Assembly (NCBI GenBank): GCA_036675035.1
Contig: JAKFFO010000143.1
Span: 1-20,758 of the forward strand
DNA from: MESE01 sp036675035
Lineage (GTDB): Bacteria; Pseudomonadota; Gammaproteobacteria; Burkholderiales; Burkholderiaceae_D
Direction of reading: 5' to 3'
Length of the DNA stretch: 20,758 nt
Each line of letters starts with the position of its first letter. Position 1 is the stretch's first letter. Of this stretch, positions 1-6,989 are shown piece after piece. Position numbers and translations under genes: made by a program. The notes below the pieces were generated by a model. It did not search any database. It saw nothing but the letters and a program-made list of their open reading frames with translations, and was not told where the DNA came from.

Positions 1-80
1 CAGAACCAGGAATCGCCCACCGCAAGAATTGCGGGAAATTCACCCGGCTCCCAGCGTTGTCCTTTTTGGTACACCGTCAT
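1..80 (-). CDS. Partial GDSL/SGNH-like hydrolase, N-terminus only
   Basis: Only the first 26 codons are inside the window; the gene continues past the left edge. The ATG at 80 is preceded by GGGAG with a 6-base gap, a good ribosome binding site. The peptide begins MTVYQKGQRWEPGEF and reaches LAVGDSWF. The GDSW block, following a short hydrophobic strand, is the position where SGNH/GDSL hydrolases carry their nucleophile serine. I recall uncharacterised Burkholderiales proteins beginning in this way. Function beyond a possible esterase/hydrolase fold cannot be judged from so little sequence. It is divergent from the PAS-GGDEF-EAL gene, with 440 bases between the two start codons. Confidence 0.6.
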   Translation of the reverse strand, partial: MTVYQKGQRWEPGEFPAILAVGDSWF

Positions 81-520
81 TGAAGACTCCCATGTCAGGG
101 TATGCGCCGTATCGACAGGCGTTTCGGCCGCAGATCATGCCGGTTTCGATCTTACCTGCATTCCGGTAATGTACTTCATGCTTGCACCATATCGTTCTCA
201 GCCGCAAATTCCGAGGCAAAGACGTGCTGTATAAATACACTTTCAGCAGCCACTTGCACGCGAAATAATCACAAATGAATCATTTCGCGCGATCGCAGTC
301 AACCAGTTAACGACCATTTCGGATTTGTGTTCGAGGAACACGGGCCGCGCAATGCGAAGGCGAGCTTCATCCGTTGCGGTGAAGCCGGATAGCGGATTGC
401 CGGAAACTTGCAAGCAAAAAGAATGCAGCCTATGCCAGCGACATCGGTCAATCATATTTATTCTGCCCGGTTGCGGCGTGGCTTGGACGAAGCTGCATTT
501 ACACTTCGGCGGGATTTTGG
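81..520. other. Intergenic region between divergent genes
   Basis: These 440 bases separate the start codons of two divergent genes and should hold both promoters. I found no convincing -35/-10 pair, RNA gene or small ORF with a ribosome binding site. Open frames crossing it have no start signal and no recognisable protein. The one structured element is the inverted repeat at 259-289. Confidence 0.5.
259..289. repeat. Inverted repeat, operator-like
   Basis: The arms CGCGAAATAAT (259-269) and ATCATTTCGCG (279-289) match at 10 of 11 positions around a 9-base spacer. It lies about 170 bases upstream of the GDSL-like start and about 230 bases upstream of the PAS-GGDEF-EAL start. No T-tract follows on either strand, so a regulator-binding palindrome is more likely than a terminator. 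The role is inferred. Confidence 0.4.
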
Positions 521-2272
521 ATGCCACACGTTGAAACGAATATCTGGAACAATAACTTTCTTCCCTTATTGATGAGCAACCAAGGTGGACAACGCTTTGA
601 TATCCTGTTCGGGCTGCACCCCGATGGCGTGTTTGCATTCGATCCGGACGGGCGTCTTGTCGCGGCCAATCCTGCGCTGTCGTCGCTGACTGGATATTCC
701 ACAGGTGAATTGTTGAGCATGCCTCTCGCTCGTCTCGTTGCGCCGGAAGACCTTGAGAAACTTCGATTCCATTTTGCGGCCGCGCAGCGGGAAGGGACGC
801 AAACGGCCGAGTTTACGTGCGTCCGGAAGGACGGTACCAGGTTCGACGCCAGCGTGATGCTGCTGCCCCATGTTGCAAACGGTGAACTCAGCGGCCTGCA
901 TGGCATCGTAAAAGACATCAGCCAACGCAAACAGGATGAGCGCCAGATCGTGTACCTGGCAAAACATGATCCGCTGACAGGTTTGCCGAATCGCAGCTTG
1001 CTCATTGACCGCATGCAATTCGCGATTGAAAAGGCGCATCAGCGCAAATCGAGAATCGGTGTGCTGGTCATGGGTCTCAACCGGTTCAAGCTGATCAATG
1101 ACAGTCTCGGTCACGAACAGGGAGACATTCTGCTCTGTACGATAGCCGATCGCTTGAAGGCCGCGGTTCAGGAAAACAATACCGTTGCCCGCCTGGGCGG
1201 CGACGAGTTCGTCATTTTTCTGGAAAATATCCATACCGCCAAGCAGGTGTCGGCGCTTGCGCGACGCTTGCTGAAAGCAGTCGGCGAACCGACCGAACTC
1301 GCCGGCAATACCGTCACCGTGTCAACCAGTATCGGGATCAGCATTTATCCCGAGGATGGCGATACGCCGACCATGCTGCTGAAACACGCCGACCTGGCGA
1401 TGTACGACGCAAAGGCGGCCGGCGTCGGTGTGTTCCGGTTGTATGGACCGGAGATGAACGCGAAAGCATCTGGCCGGCTCGCGCGGGAGACCGACTTGCG
1501 GCAAGCCGTCGAATACGATCAGCTGGCATTGTATTACCAGCCGCGACTCGATATCGCCACGAAAAAGCTGGTTGGCGTTGAAGCGCTGGTGCGTTGGAAT
1601 CACCCGGAGAAGGGCTTGATATTGCCGGCCCATTTCATTCCGCTGGCCGAAGAAATCGGCATGATCGATGCGATCGGAAGATGGGTACTGTTTTCCGCAT
1701 GCCAGCAGGTCAAGCACTGGCAAGAAGCCGGCCTGCCGGCATTCAAGGTATCGGTAAATATTTCAGCGCTACAATTTCGTTCGGAAAGCATCTATGAGGA
1801 TATCGTCGATGTGCTGCAGCAGACCGGCCTTGATCCTCGCTGTGTCGAGCTGGAAATCACCGAGAGCAGCCTGATGCAGGATCTGGATGCGTCGTCTGAA
1901 AAATTGAGGAATATACGCGATCTCGGGGTGTCGTTTTCGATCGACGATTTCGGAACCGGATATTCATCGCTGAGCTATCTGAAAACGCTGCCGATCAATA
2001 CGCTAAAAATCGACAAATCGTTTATCCGCGACCTGTCGGACAACCAGAACGATGCGGCAATCGTAACCGCAACAGTGGCGATGGCGCACAGCATGAATCT
2101 GCGCGTCGTGGCCGAAGGCGTTACGTCGTTGGCGCAGATGCGCTTTCTTGAAGCATGCCGCTGCGATGAAATACAGGGGTTTTTGCTATCCGAGCCGCTG
2201 CCGCCGGCGGACACCGAAGTGTTTTTTCGGACTGGCCAGGCCAGGCGCGTCAACCATTTCACTATGCACTGA
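521..2272 (+). CDS. PAS-GGDEF-EAL protein, probable c-di-GMP phosphodiesterase with degenerate cyclase domain
   Basis: A soluble 583-residue sensor protein of c-di-GMP turnover. A PAS domain (about residues 25-135) is followed by GGDEF (about 142-305) and EAL (about 322-570). The EAL domain has the expected residues: EAL at 354-356, the SVNIS and EITES motifs, DDFGTGYSSL from D475, LKIDKSF and AEGV. Hydrolysis of c-di-GMP to pGpG is therefore likely. The GGDEF signature at 226-230 is intact, but the strand that normally reads DLD before RFK reads GLN. Gly185 replaces the metal-binding aspartate and Asn187 the next one. The RxxD inhibitory site is also absent (QxxN). The guanine-contacting ND of FKLIND remains, so the domain may bind GTP without cyclising it. 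No transmembrane segment is seen. The ATG at 521 has a weak GCGGGA about 8 bases upstream; an internal ATG at 572 has no better signal. Confidence 0.93.
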   Translation: MPHVETNIWNNNFLPLLMSNQGGQRFDILFGLHPDGVFAFDPDGRLVAANPALSSLTGYSTGELLSMPLARLVAPEDLEKLRFHFAAAQREGTQTAEFTCVRKDGTRFDASVMLLPHVANGELSGLHGIVKDISQRKQDERQIVYLAKHDPLTGLPNRSLLIDRMQFAIEKAHQRKSRIGVLVMGLNRFKLINDSLGHEQGDILLCTIADRLKAAVQENNTVARLGGDEFVIFLENIHTAKQVSALARRLLKAVGEPTELAGNTVTVSTSIGISIYPEDGDTPTMLLKHADLAMYDAKAAGVGVFRLYGPEMNAKASGRLARETDLRQAVEYDQLALYYQPRLDIATKKLVGVEALVRWNHPEKGLILPAHFIPLAEEIGMIDAIGRWVLFSACQQVKHWQEAGLPAFKVSVNISALQFRSESIYEDIVDVLQQTGLDPRCVELEITESSLMQDLDASSEKLRNIRDLGVSFSIDDFGTGYSSLSYLKTLPINTLKIDKSFIRDLSDNQNDAAIVTATVAMAHSMNLRVVAEGVTSLAQMRFLEACRCDEIQGFLLSEPLPPADTEVFFRTGQARRVNHFTMH

Positions 2273-2329
2273 GAACACTCCGGGAAGGCACTGAGGGCGC
2301 GTTCGCGCTCCGCGCTATCGAGAAAAAAT

Positions 2330-3397
2330 CTATTCGTCTTCAATGACCACCGAGCGATGCCGTGCAATGCGCACCAGGTTGCGTCCCTGCTCCTTCGCGT
2401 TCTTGAGCCCGCGATTGGCAACCCTGATCACTTCTTCATACGCAAGCTCTTCAGTCGGCACCATGCTGGCCACGCCGATCGACATAGTCAGTACGTTCTT
2501 GTCCGACCATTCGCTGGGTATCGCCAACGACTCGATCGCGTGGCGGCAGGCTTCGGCGACTTTCATCGCGCCCTGGCTATCGGTGTTTGGCAGCAGAACC
2601 GCAAATTCATCGCCGTAACGCGCCGCAATATCCGCCGGGCGTTTGAGATTAGCAGTAATCACTGCGGCAAATTTCTTCAGGCAGTTGTCGCCTGCCTGCG
2701 CGCCGTTGCTTTCGCAAAACAGCTTAAACAAGTCGACATTGCAAAGCAGCAGTGAAACCGGATATTTATCCCGCTGCGCGCGCGGCCACTCGGTCCGAAG
2801 CACATCGTCGAAGCGCCGCCGGTTGGCCAGCCCGGTCAGCGCATCGCGCGCGGCCAGCTTCTGCAGTTCGGCGTCGACCGCGTACAGCTTGCGCAATTCG
2901 AGATTGGCCTCGGCCAGTTTTTGCTGGCTCTCGCGCAGGAAGCGAAATGCTTCGTCGCGCTCCAGCCCGGCGTTATAGGCGGCCGAGTGATAACGGATGC
3001 GGGCGATCAGTTCAAGCTTGTCGGGAAGCTTGACCAGGTAGTCGTTGGCGCCTACCTGGAACGCCTTTGCCTTCATTTTCGGATCTTCGGCCACCGACAG
3101 CACGATGACCGGCACGTCGGCGATGTCTGGATGGGCGCGATACCGGCGCACCAGCTCGAAGCCGTCGGTACCGGGCATCGACAGGTCCTGCAGGATCACG
3201 GTCGGTTTGAGGTCGGCGGCATTTTGGACTGCGGCGTCGGCAGTATCGACATAATGGAATTCGATATCCGGCTGCTCGCCCACCATCGCGCGCACGATCT
3301 GAACGATGGTCATTTGATCGTCGACCAGCAAGACCCTCGGTTTAAGTCGAGTGACTTTCGCTTCCGGATTGGTGTCTTGCATTGAGACCTCGGACAT
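2330..3397 (-). CDS. Response regulator, receiver plus degenerate GGDEF domain
   Basis: A 355-residue WspR-style protein. The receiver domain (about residues 20-138) has the acidic pair D26-D27, phospho-acceptor D71 in QDLSMPGTDG, S101 and K123, so it should be phosphorylated by a histidine kinase not in this window. A coiled-coil-like linker (about 145-180) leads to a GGDEF domain (about 180-345). That domain looks inactive. The signature reads RYGDEF with one glycine missing (G262-F265), the metal aspartate is N220, and the usual ND of the FKxxND motif is Cys-Glu. The inhibitory-site motif RPAD (253-256) is kept at the normal distance, suggesting c-di-GMP binding. The start is set at 3397 because AAGGGGAAGG lies just upstream; the ATG at 3415 has no such signal. 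It converges on the PAS-GGDEF-EAL gene. Confidence 0.9.
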   Translation of the reverse strand: MSEVSMQDTNPEAKVTRLKPRVLLVDDQMTIVQIVRAMVGEQPDIEFHYVDTADAAVQNAADLKPTVILQDLSMPGTDGFELVRRYRAHPDIADVPVIVLSVAEDPKMKAKAFQVGANDYLVKLPDKLELIARIRYHSAAYNAGLERDEAFRFLRESQQKLAEANLELRKLYAVDAELQKLAARDALTGLANRRRFDDVLRTEWPRAQRDKYPVSLLLCNVDLFKLFCESNGAQAGDNCLKKFAAVITANLKRPADIAARYGDEFAVLLPNTDSQGAMKVAEACRHAIESLAIPSEWSDKNVLTMSIGVASMVPTEELAYEEVIRVANRGLKNAKEQGRNLVRIARHRSVVIEDE

Positions 3398-3399
3398 CG

Positions 3400-3409
3400 C
3401 CTTCCCCTT
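3400..3409 (-). promoter_or_regulatory. Ribosome binding site fixing the response regulator start
   Basis: AAGGGGAAGG ends 2 bases before the ATG at 3397, with its purine core AAGGGG about 6 bases away. The alternative in-frame ATG at 3415 is preceded by AT-rich sequence with no Shine-Dalgarno match, so the shorter protein is preferred. Confidence 0.6.
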
Positions 3410-3488
3410 CACCATTGTTATATTTATCGATTATCGTGTGCCGGACAGCCAGGAATCGCACGAACATTTTTCCGATTGGCGGGACGGC

Positions 3489-3507
3489 AATTGCAAAGCC
3501 TGCAATT
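3489..3507. repeat. Perfect inverted repeat upstream of the response regulator
   Basis: AATTGCA (3489-3495) and TGCAATT (3501-3507) are perfect 7-base arms around AAGCC. The repeat lies about 92 bases upstream of the response regulator start codon, in a position typical of an operator. There is no T-tract after it, so a terminator for a neighbouring gene is unlikely. Confidence 0.4.
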
Positions 3508-3612
3508 TATTATTACGCCAGTCCAATTGTTAAGCAATAGCAAAGACGGAATGCCGGCTGATGTCACAGATGGATATACAACAGCATAAGAAAAACAACG
3601 GGGGTGCTCGCG

Positions 3613-4257
3613 TCAGCCGATACGCAACATGCGCAATCCGCCCGGCGTTTCAATATGCGCGACCAGCATTGGCGACTCTTCTTCCGCTAACTGGCGCATA
3701 AAAAATCTTCCCTGAAACCCGATTGCCTGCAACAAGCCCGATATCCGGTCGGCTTGCGGATGGAAGCCTTCGAGCCGGACCAGGCTGCAACCCTGGTCGC
3801 GCAGACTATTGGCCGGATGCGGCCCGTTGTGCCATTCGATCAGCGTCGGCGCTACGCCGTCCAGCGGCAAGCTGCCATCGGACGGAATCGTAATCAGCCA
3901 GTTCAGCGATCCGCGCGTCATCGGCTCCATGGTCCCGAGCGGAATCGGCGACGCCGCCGTCGCGGCATGAATGTCATCGGTACGGACGACCCAGGTCGCC
4001 AGACGCACCGGAGTATCCGGATTCGGCCGATCGAGTTCGAACCAGCGTGGACGACCGGGGTTTGGCGCATCCGGATTGATTGCGATCACTTCGAGGAAAG
4101 TTTGATCGTCGAGCCTGAGCAGCGCATTATGCGTTCCCATGCGCGCATGTTCGCCACCCGGCTGCGGCATCACGCCAAGCGCGTCGCGCACGTACTCGAC
4201 GCCCTGCGCCAAGGATGGCGCGACGATCACGATATGGTCCAGCTGCGAGCTCGGCAT
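3613..4257 (-). CDS. VOC family protein, glyoxalase_3 type
   Basis: A soluble 214-residue protein of the vicinal oxygen chelate superfamily, glyoxalase-like domain 3 subgroup. The family hallmarks are visible in order: LDHIVIVAPSL near the N-terminus, LGV followed by PGGEHARMGTHNALLRL, then FLEVIAINPDAP and RWFELD. The C-terminal half carries the second beta-alpha repeat ending in ETPGGLRMLRIG. Members of this subgroup are mostly uncharacterised. It is the last gene of a three-gene operon after the monooxygenase, with 8 bases between stop and start. The ATG at 4257 has a perfect AGGAGG 4 bases upstream. A TTG directly before it would leave only one base of spacing. A role in handling the oxygenated product of the monooxygenase is inference. 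Confidence 0.85.
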   Translation of the reverse strand: MPSSQLDHIVIVAPSLAQGVEYVRDALGVMPQPGGEHARMGTHNALLRLDDQTFLEVIAINPDAPNPGRPRWFELDRPNPDTPVRLATWVVRTDDIHAATAASPIPLGTMEPMTRGSLNWLITIPSDGSLPLDGVAPTLIEWHNGPHPANSLRDQGCSLVRLEGFHPQADRISGLLQAIGFQGRFFMRQLAEEESPMLVAHIETPGGLRMLRIG

Positions 4258-4261
4258 CAAG

Positions 4262-4267
4262 CCTCCT
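4262..4267 (-). promoter_or_regulatory. Ribosome binding site of the VOC gene
   Basis: Perfect AGGAGG, 4 bases before the ATG at 4257. It overlaps the stop codon of the monooxygenase gene (4266-4268), which supports coupled translation of the two genes and excludes the adjacent TTG at 4260 as start. Confidence 0.65.
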
Positions 4268-5576
4268 ATATTCCGGCGCGGCCGCGCTTGAGGTCATTGC
4301 GTAATTGTTTCGCATACTGGCTGAAGTCGACTTCCAGCGTGTAGCGGGCCGAGCCGACATACTGCTTTGCCAGATGCGCGTTGTGCCGCGCGATTTCCGC
4401 TTGCATCTGGTCCGGCGTTGGTAGTGCGGTTTCATTGGCCAGCACCGACGCCAGCCAGCGCGCCTGGATTTCGACCAGAGGAATGGTGGGGCCGATCGGC
4501 TGCACCAGACCGACCATGTACAGCCCGGGCAAATGCGCCGGCAGCATGCGCCGGTACAGCGCGACACTGCCGTCCTTCACCTCGAACAGCGACGGATCGA
4601 TGAAAGGAAAAGTGGTGCGATAACCGGTGGCATGAATGATCGCGTCGACCGGGGCGCTGCCGCCGTCTTCGAACAGCACTGTACTGCCCTGCAATTCCTT
4701 GATGTTCGGCCTGATTCGAATCCAGCCGTGTCCGACGTAGGGCAGCAATTCCTGGCTCAGCGTCGCATGTTCTTGCCAGATCGCGTGCTTCGGTCGCGGC
4801 ACGCCGTAGCGCGTCTGGTCGCCGACCGCGAGAAACATCAGGCGGCGGATCAGTGCGCGCGTGATGCGGGTCGGCAGCTTCAAGCGGCGCGAAAAAAATC
4901 CCGACCAGCGATCGACCGGAATGCCCATGATGTACTTCGGCATGATCCAGGCGCTGCGGCGCGTGGACAGCAGCGTGCTCTTCGCCTGCTTGCAGACATC
5001 GACCGCGATATCGACCGCGGAATTGCCGATGCCGACCACCAGCACATTCTTGTCCCGGAACGGTTCCGACGTGCGGTAATCATGCGAATGAATCTGCATG
5101 CCGTCGAAGTGCCCGGGAAACGCAGGCCAGCGCGGGTCCCACAAATGCCCGTTGGCGACCAGTACCGCGCGATAGCGGCGCACTTCGCCGCCGGCCAGCC
5201 GGACATTCCAGCCGCCTTCCGGTGCCGGGCGCACATCTTCGACGCGCGTATTGAAACGGATGTGCTGGCGTACGCCGAAACGTTCGGCATAGGCTTCGAG
5301 ATAGTCCAGCACTTCGGAATGCGACAGGAAATCCGGGTAGGTGTCCGGAATCGGGAAATCCGAATAACCGAGGTTGTTGCGGCTGGTGTCGATATGCAGG
5401 CTGCGGTAGGCGGACGACAATCCATTGTCGTTCTGGTAGCGCCACATGCCACCGATATCGGAACCGATTTCGAAACATTCGAACGCGACGCCTTTTTCCT
5501 TCAGCGCCTTGGCCGTGGTGACGCCGGACGAGCCGGCGCCGATGATGCAGACGGGCAGTTGGTCAGGCGCGGTCAA
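4266..5576 (-). CDS. Flavin-containing monooxygenase (class B)
   Basis: A 436-residue FAD/NADPH monooxygenase that would insert one oxygen atom at a heteroatom, or next to a ketone, of an unknown substrate. The FAD Rossmann motif GAGSSG is at 13-18 and the NADPH motif GIGNSA at 182-187. The FMO fingerprint FxGxxxHxxxY lies between them at F157-Y167 (FDGMQIHSHDY), and ATGY is at 316-319. Length is normal for bacterial FMO. The start is a TTG at 5576, chosen because GGGAGG lies 6 bases upstream and the FAD motif begins 12 residues later. The gene overlaps the end of the SDR gene by 14 bases and is followed 8 bases later by the VOC gene, so the three are cotranscribed. A Baeyer-Villiger enzyme is the main alternative reading. 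Confidence 0.9.
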   Translation of the reverse strand: MTAPDQLPVCIIGAGSSGVTTAKALKEKGVAFECFEIGSDIGGMWRYQNDNGLSSAYRSLHIDTSRNNLGYSDFPIPDTYPDFLSHSEVLDYLEAYAERFGVRQHIRFNTRVEDVRPAPEGGWNVRLAGGEVRRYRAVLVANGHLWDPRWPAFPGHFDGMQIHSHDYRTSEPFRDKNVLVVGIGNSAVDIAVDVCKQAKSTLLSTRRSAWIMPKYIMGIPVDRWSGFFSRRLKLPTRITRALIRRLMFLAVGDQTRYGVPRPKHAIWQEHATLSQELLPYVGHGWIRIRPNIKELQGSTVLFEDGGSAPVDAIIHATGYRTTFPFIDPSLFEVKDGSVALYRRMLPAHLPGLYMVGLVQPIGPTIPLVEIQARWLASVLANETALPTPDQMQAEIARHNAHLAKQYVGSARYTLEVDFSQYAKQLRNDLKRGRAGI

Positions 5577-6552
5577 TATAGTCCTCCCGGTAAGCGGTCA
5601 CGATATCGTCGATCGAGCGATCGCCGGAAATGCCGAGCCGCAGCGCACGCTCCGACGTAAAGGCGCGCGGCCATCCTGCGACGATATGCTGCATTTGCCG
5701 GTCCGGCTGCCAGGCAATGCGGCCCAGGGTTACATGCGCCGCGCTGCGTTTCACCGCCGCTTCGATCTCGATCGGCGTGACGGTCAGCGACGGAAGGTTC
5801 ATTGCGCGGGTTGCGCCAAAAGCAGTGGCCGGCATGTCGTGCATCGCAATCAGGCTTTCCGCAACCGACCGCGCCGACGCTACCGGAAACCGGGTATGCG
5901 GATCGAGCTGGCACACCGCATCGCGACCATTCAAAGGCTCGCGGATCAACGACGCGATCCGATCCGACACGCTCGCGCTCGGCGGCCCGGGATGCGTGAG
6001 CACGACGGGCAGGCGCAGCACCCGCCCGTCGATGAAGCCGCGCCGCGAATAATCGTTGATCAGCAGCTCGGCAATCGCCTTGTGGGTGCCGTACGATGTT
6101 TGCGGCGTTTGCGCGACATGGTCGTCGACCGCATCGGGCAGTTCGCCGCCATAGGTGGAAATCGAACTGGCGAACACGAATGCAGGCGCATGCGCTTGCT
6201 TGCGGCAGCGTTCCAGCAAGCGCATCAACGCATGTACATTGACTTCCAGCCCATGCGCAAAATCCATCTCGGCATCCAGCGTCAATGTCGCGGCAAGATG
6301 GAATACCGCATCGATTTCGGACGCAAAAATCGTTTCGATGAAAGCGGAGTCGCAGATACTACCCTGTACGACGCGAACCGCCATGCCTGCGGCTGCATCC
6401 GGCGCATCTGAAACGGCCCGGTTGTCGGCCAGTATCAGTTCATCGATCGCTCGCAGGCTTCCGTCACGGCCACGCAACTGTCCGCGCCGGCACAGCGCAT
6501 GGACCAGATGCGAGCCGATGAAGCCGGCGGCCCCCAGCACCAGGATTTTCAT
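5563..6552 (-). CDS. NAD-dependent epimerase/dehydratase family SDR, D-erythronate dehydrogenase-like
   Basis: A 329-residue extended short-chain dehydrogenase. The NAD-binding motif GAAGFIG is at 7-13, and the catalytic S129/S130 in FASSISTYGG and Y154xxxK158 are present. The stretches TPQTSYGTHKAIAELLINDY, RRGFIDGRVLRLP, IREPLNG and NLPSLTVT match my memory of DenD, which oxidises D-erythronate at C2 or C3 position chemistry in four-carbon acid sugar breakdown. The usual partner genes of that pathway (OtnK kinase, OtnC decarboxylase, OtnI isomerase) are not here. The true substrate may therefore be a related hydroxy acid. First full gene of the SDR-monooxygenase-VOC operon. The ATG at 6552 has GGAAGGG 5 bases upstream. 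Confidence 0.83.
   Translation of the reverse strand: MKILVLGAAGFIGSHLVHALCRRGQLRGRDGSLRAIDELILADNRAVSDAPDAAAGMAVRVVQGSICDSAFIETIFASEIDAVFHLAATLTLDAEMDFAHGLEVNVHALMRLLERCRKQAHAPAFVFASSISTYGGELPDAVDDHVAQTPQTSYGTHKAIAELLINDYSRRGFIDGRVLRLPVVLTHPGPPSASVSDRIASLIREPLNGRDAVCQLDPHTRFPVASARSVAESLIAMHDMPATAFGATRAMNLPSLTVTPIEIEAAVKRSAAHVTLGRIAWQPDRQMQHIVAGWPRAFTSERALRLGISGDRSIDDIVTAYREDYIDRA
5583..5588 (-). promoter_or_regulatory. Ribosome binding site for the TTG start of the monooxygenase
   Basis: GGGAGG, 6 bases before the TTG at 5576 and lying inside the last codons of the SDR gene. It decides an unusual TTG start in a frame with no nearby in-frame ATG before the FAD motif. Confidence 0.6.
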
Positions 6553-6569
6553 GTTTGCCCTTCCGTCAT
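6549..6569 (-). CDS. Possible six-residue leader peptide
   Basis: A tiny ORF, MTEGQT, has AAGGA 7 bases before its ATG. Its TGA stop overlaps the ATG of the SDR gene in an ATGA arrangement. Such an overlap could couple SDR translation to ribosomes arriving from the leader. The internal GGAAGGG also serves as the SDR ribosome binding site, so the ORF may be a chance by-product of that site. Confidence 0.2.
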   Translation of the reverse strand: MTEGQT

Positions 6570-6989
6570 GTCGGTTTCCTTGAATTGTTTAACGGTTCGT
6601 TGCGAATCCGGGCGAGCAGAGCAAGATGCCTGCACTATTGCAAATGCGTTCGATACGTCGTTGCGATGCCGTCGGAAAAATGACTGCGCCGGCCCTTGGG
6701 TTACCCAAAGACAATGGAAACGTTAATTTACCATACTGGAGTTTCGAAAGATGTATCGAAGCTATGTGACGAGGGCTGCATAGGCACAAGAGGCCCGTGG
6801 CAGAAAGCAGGATAGAATCATACCGGAGCCTCTAAAACAAGTCGCGTGAGCACGAGGCGGCAACGAAGCCGGCACCTGCGAGTCGACTCAAGCACCAATG
6901 GTCTGGACCGCGCCAGGAATGATGCCGATTCGCGATCAGGCTGACGCGCCGGTCTGGTGATTACGCCACCGGAACAGATGAAGCGCGCA
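6570..6989. other. Intergenic region upstream of the SDR operon
   Basis: About 420 bases lie between the GNAT stop and the SDR operon. The promoter of the SDR operon should be here, but I found no strong -35/-10 pair. It contains the palindrome at 6696-6708 and no ORF with both a start signal and a recognisable product. No hairpin with a T-tract follows the GNAT gene. Confidence 0.45.
6696..6708. promoter_or_regulatory. Perfect palindrome, possible operator of the SDR operon
   Basis: TTGGGT-T-ACCCAA is a perfect 6-base inverted repeat around one central base. It lies about 145 bases upstream of the SDR start codon. Short, compact palindromes of this kind are typical binding sites of dimeric one-component regulators. 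No regulator gene is adjacent, so the assignment is inference. Confidence 0.3.

Noticed and set aside
2295..2310. Small hairpin GGGCGC-GTTC-GCGCTC between the two convergent c-di-GMP genes, as a terminator
   Set aside because: Only 6 bp including a G-T pair, and the A-run that follows on the plus strand is the wrong sense for either transcript.
4533..5660. A 375-codon plus-strand open frame
   Set aside because: Antisense shadow of the flavin monooxygenase, with no domain and an Arg/Asp/His-heavy composition.
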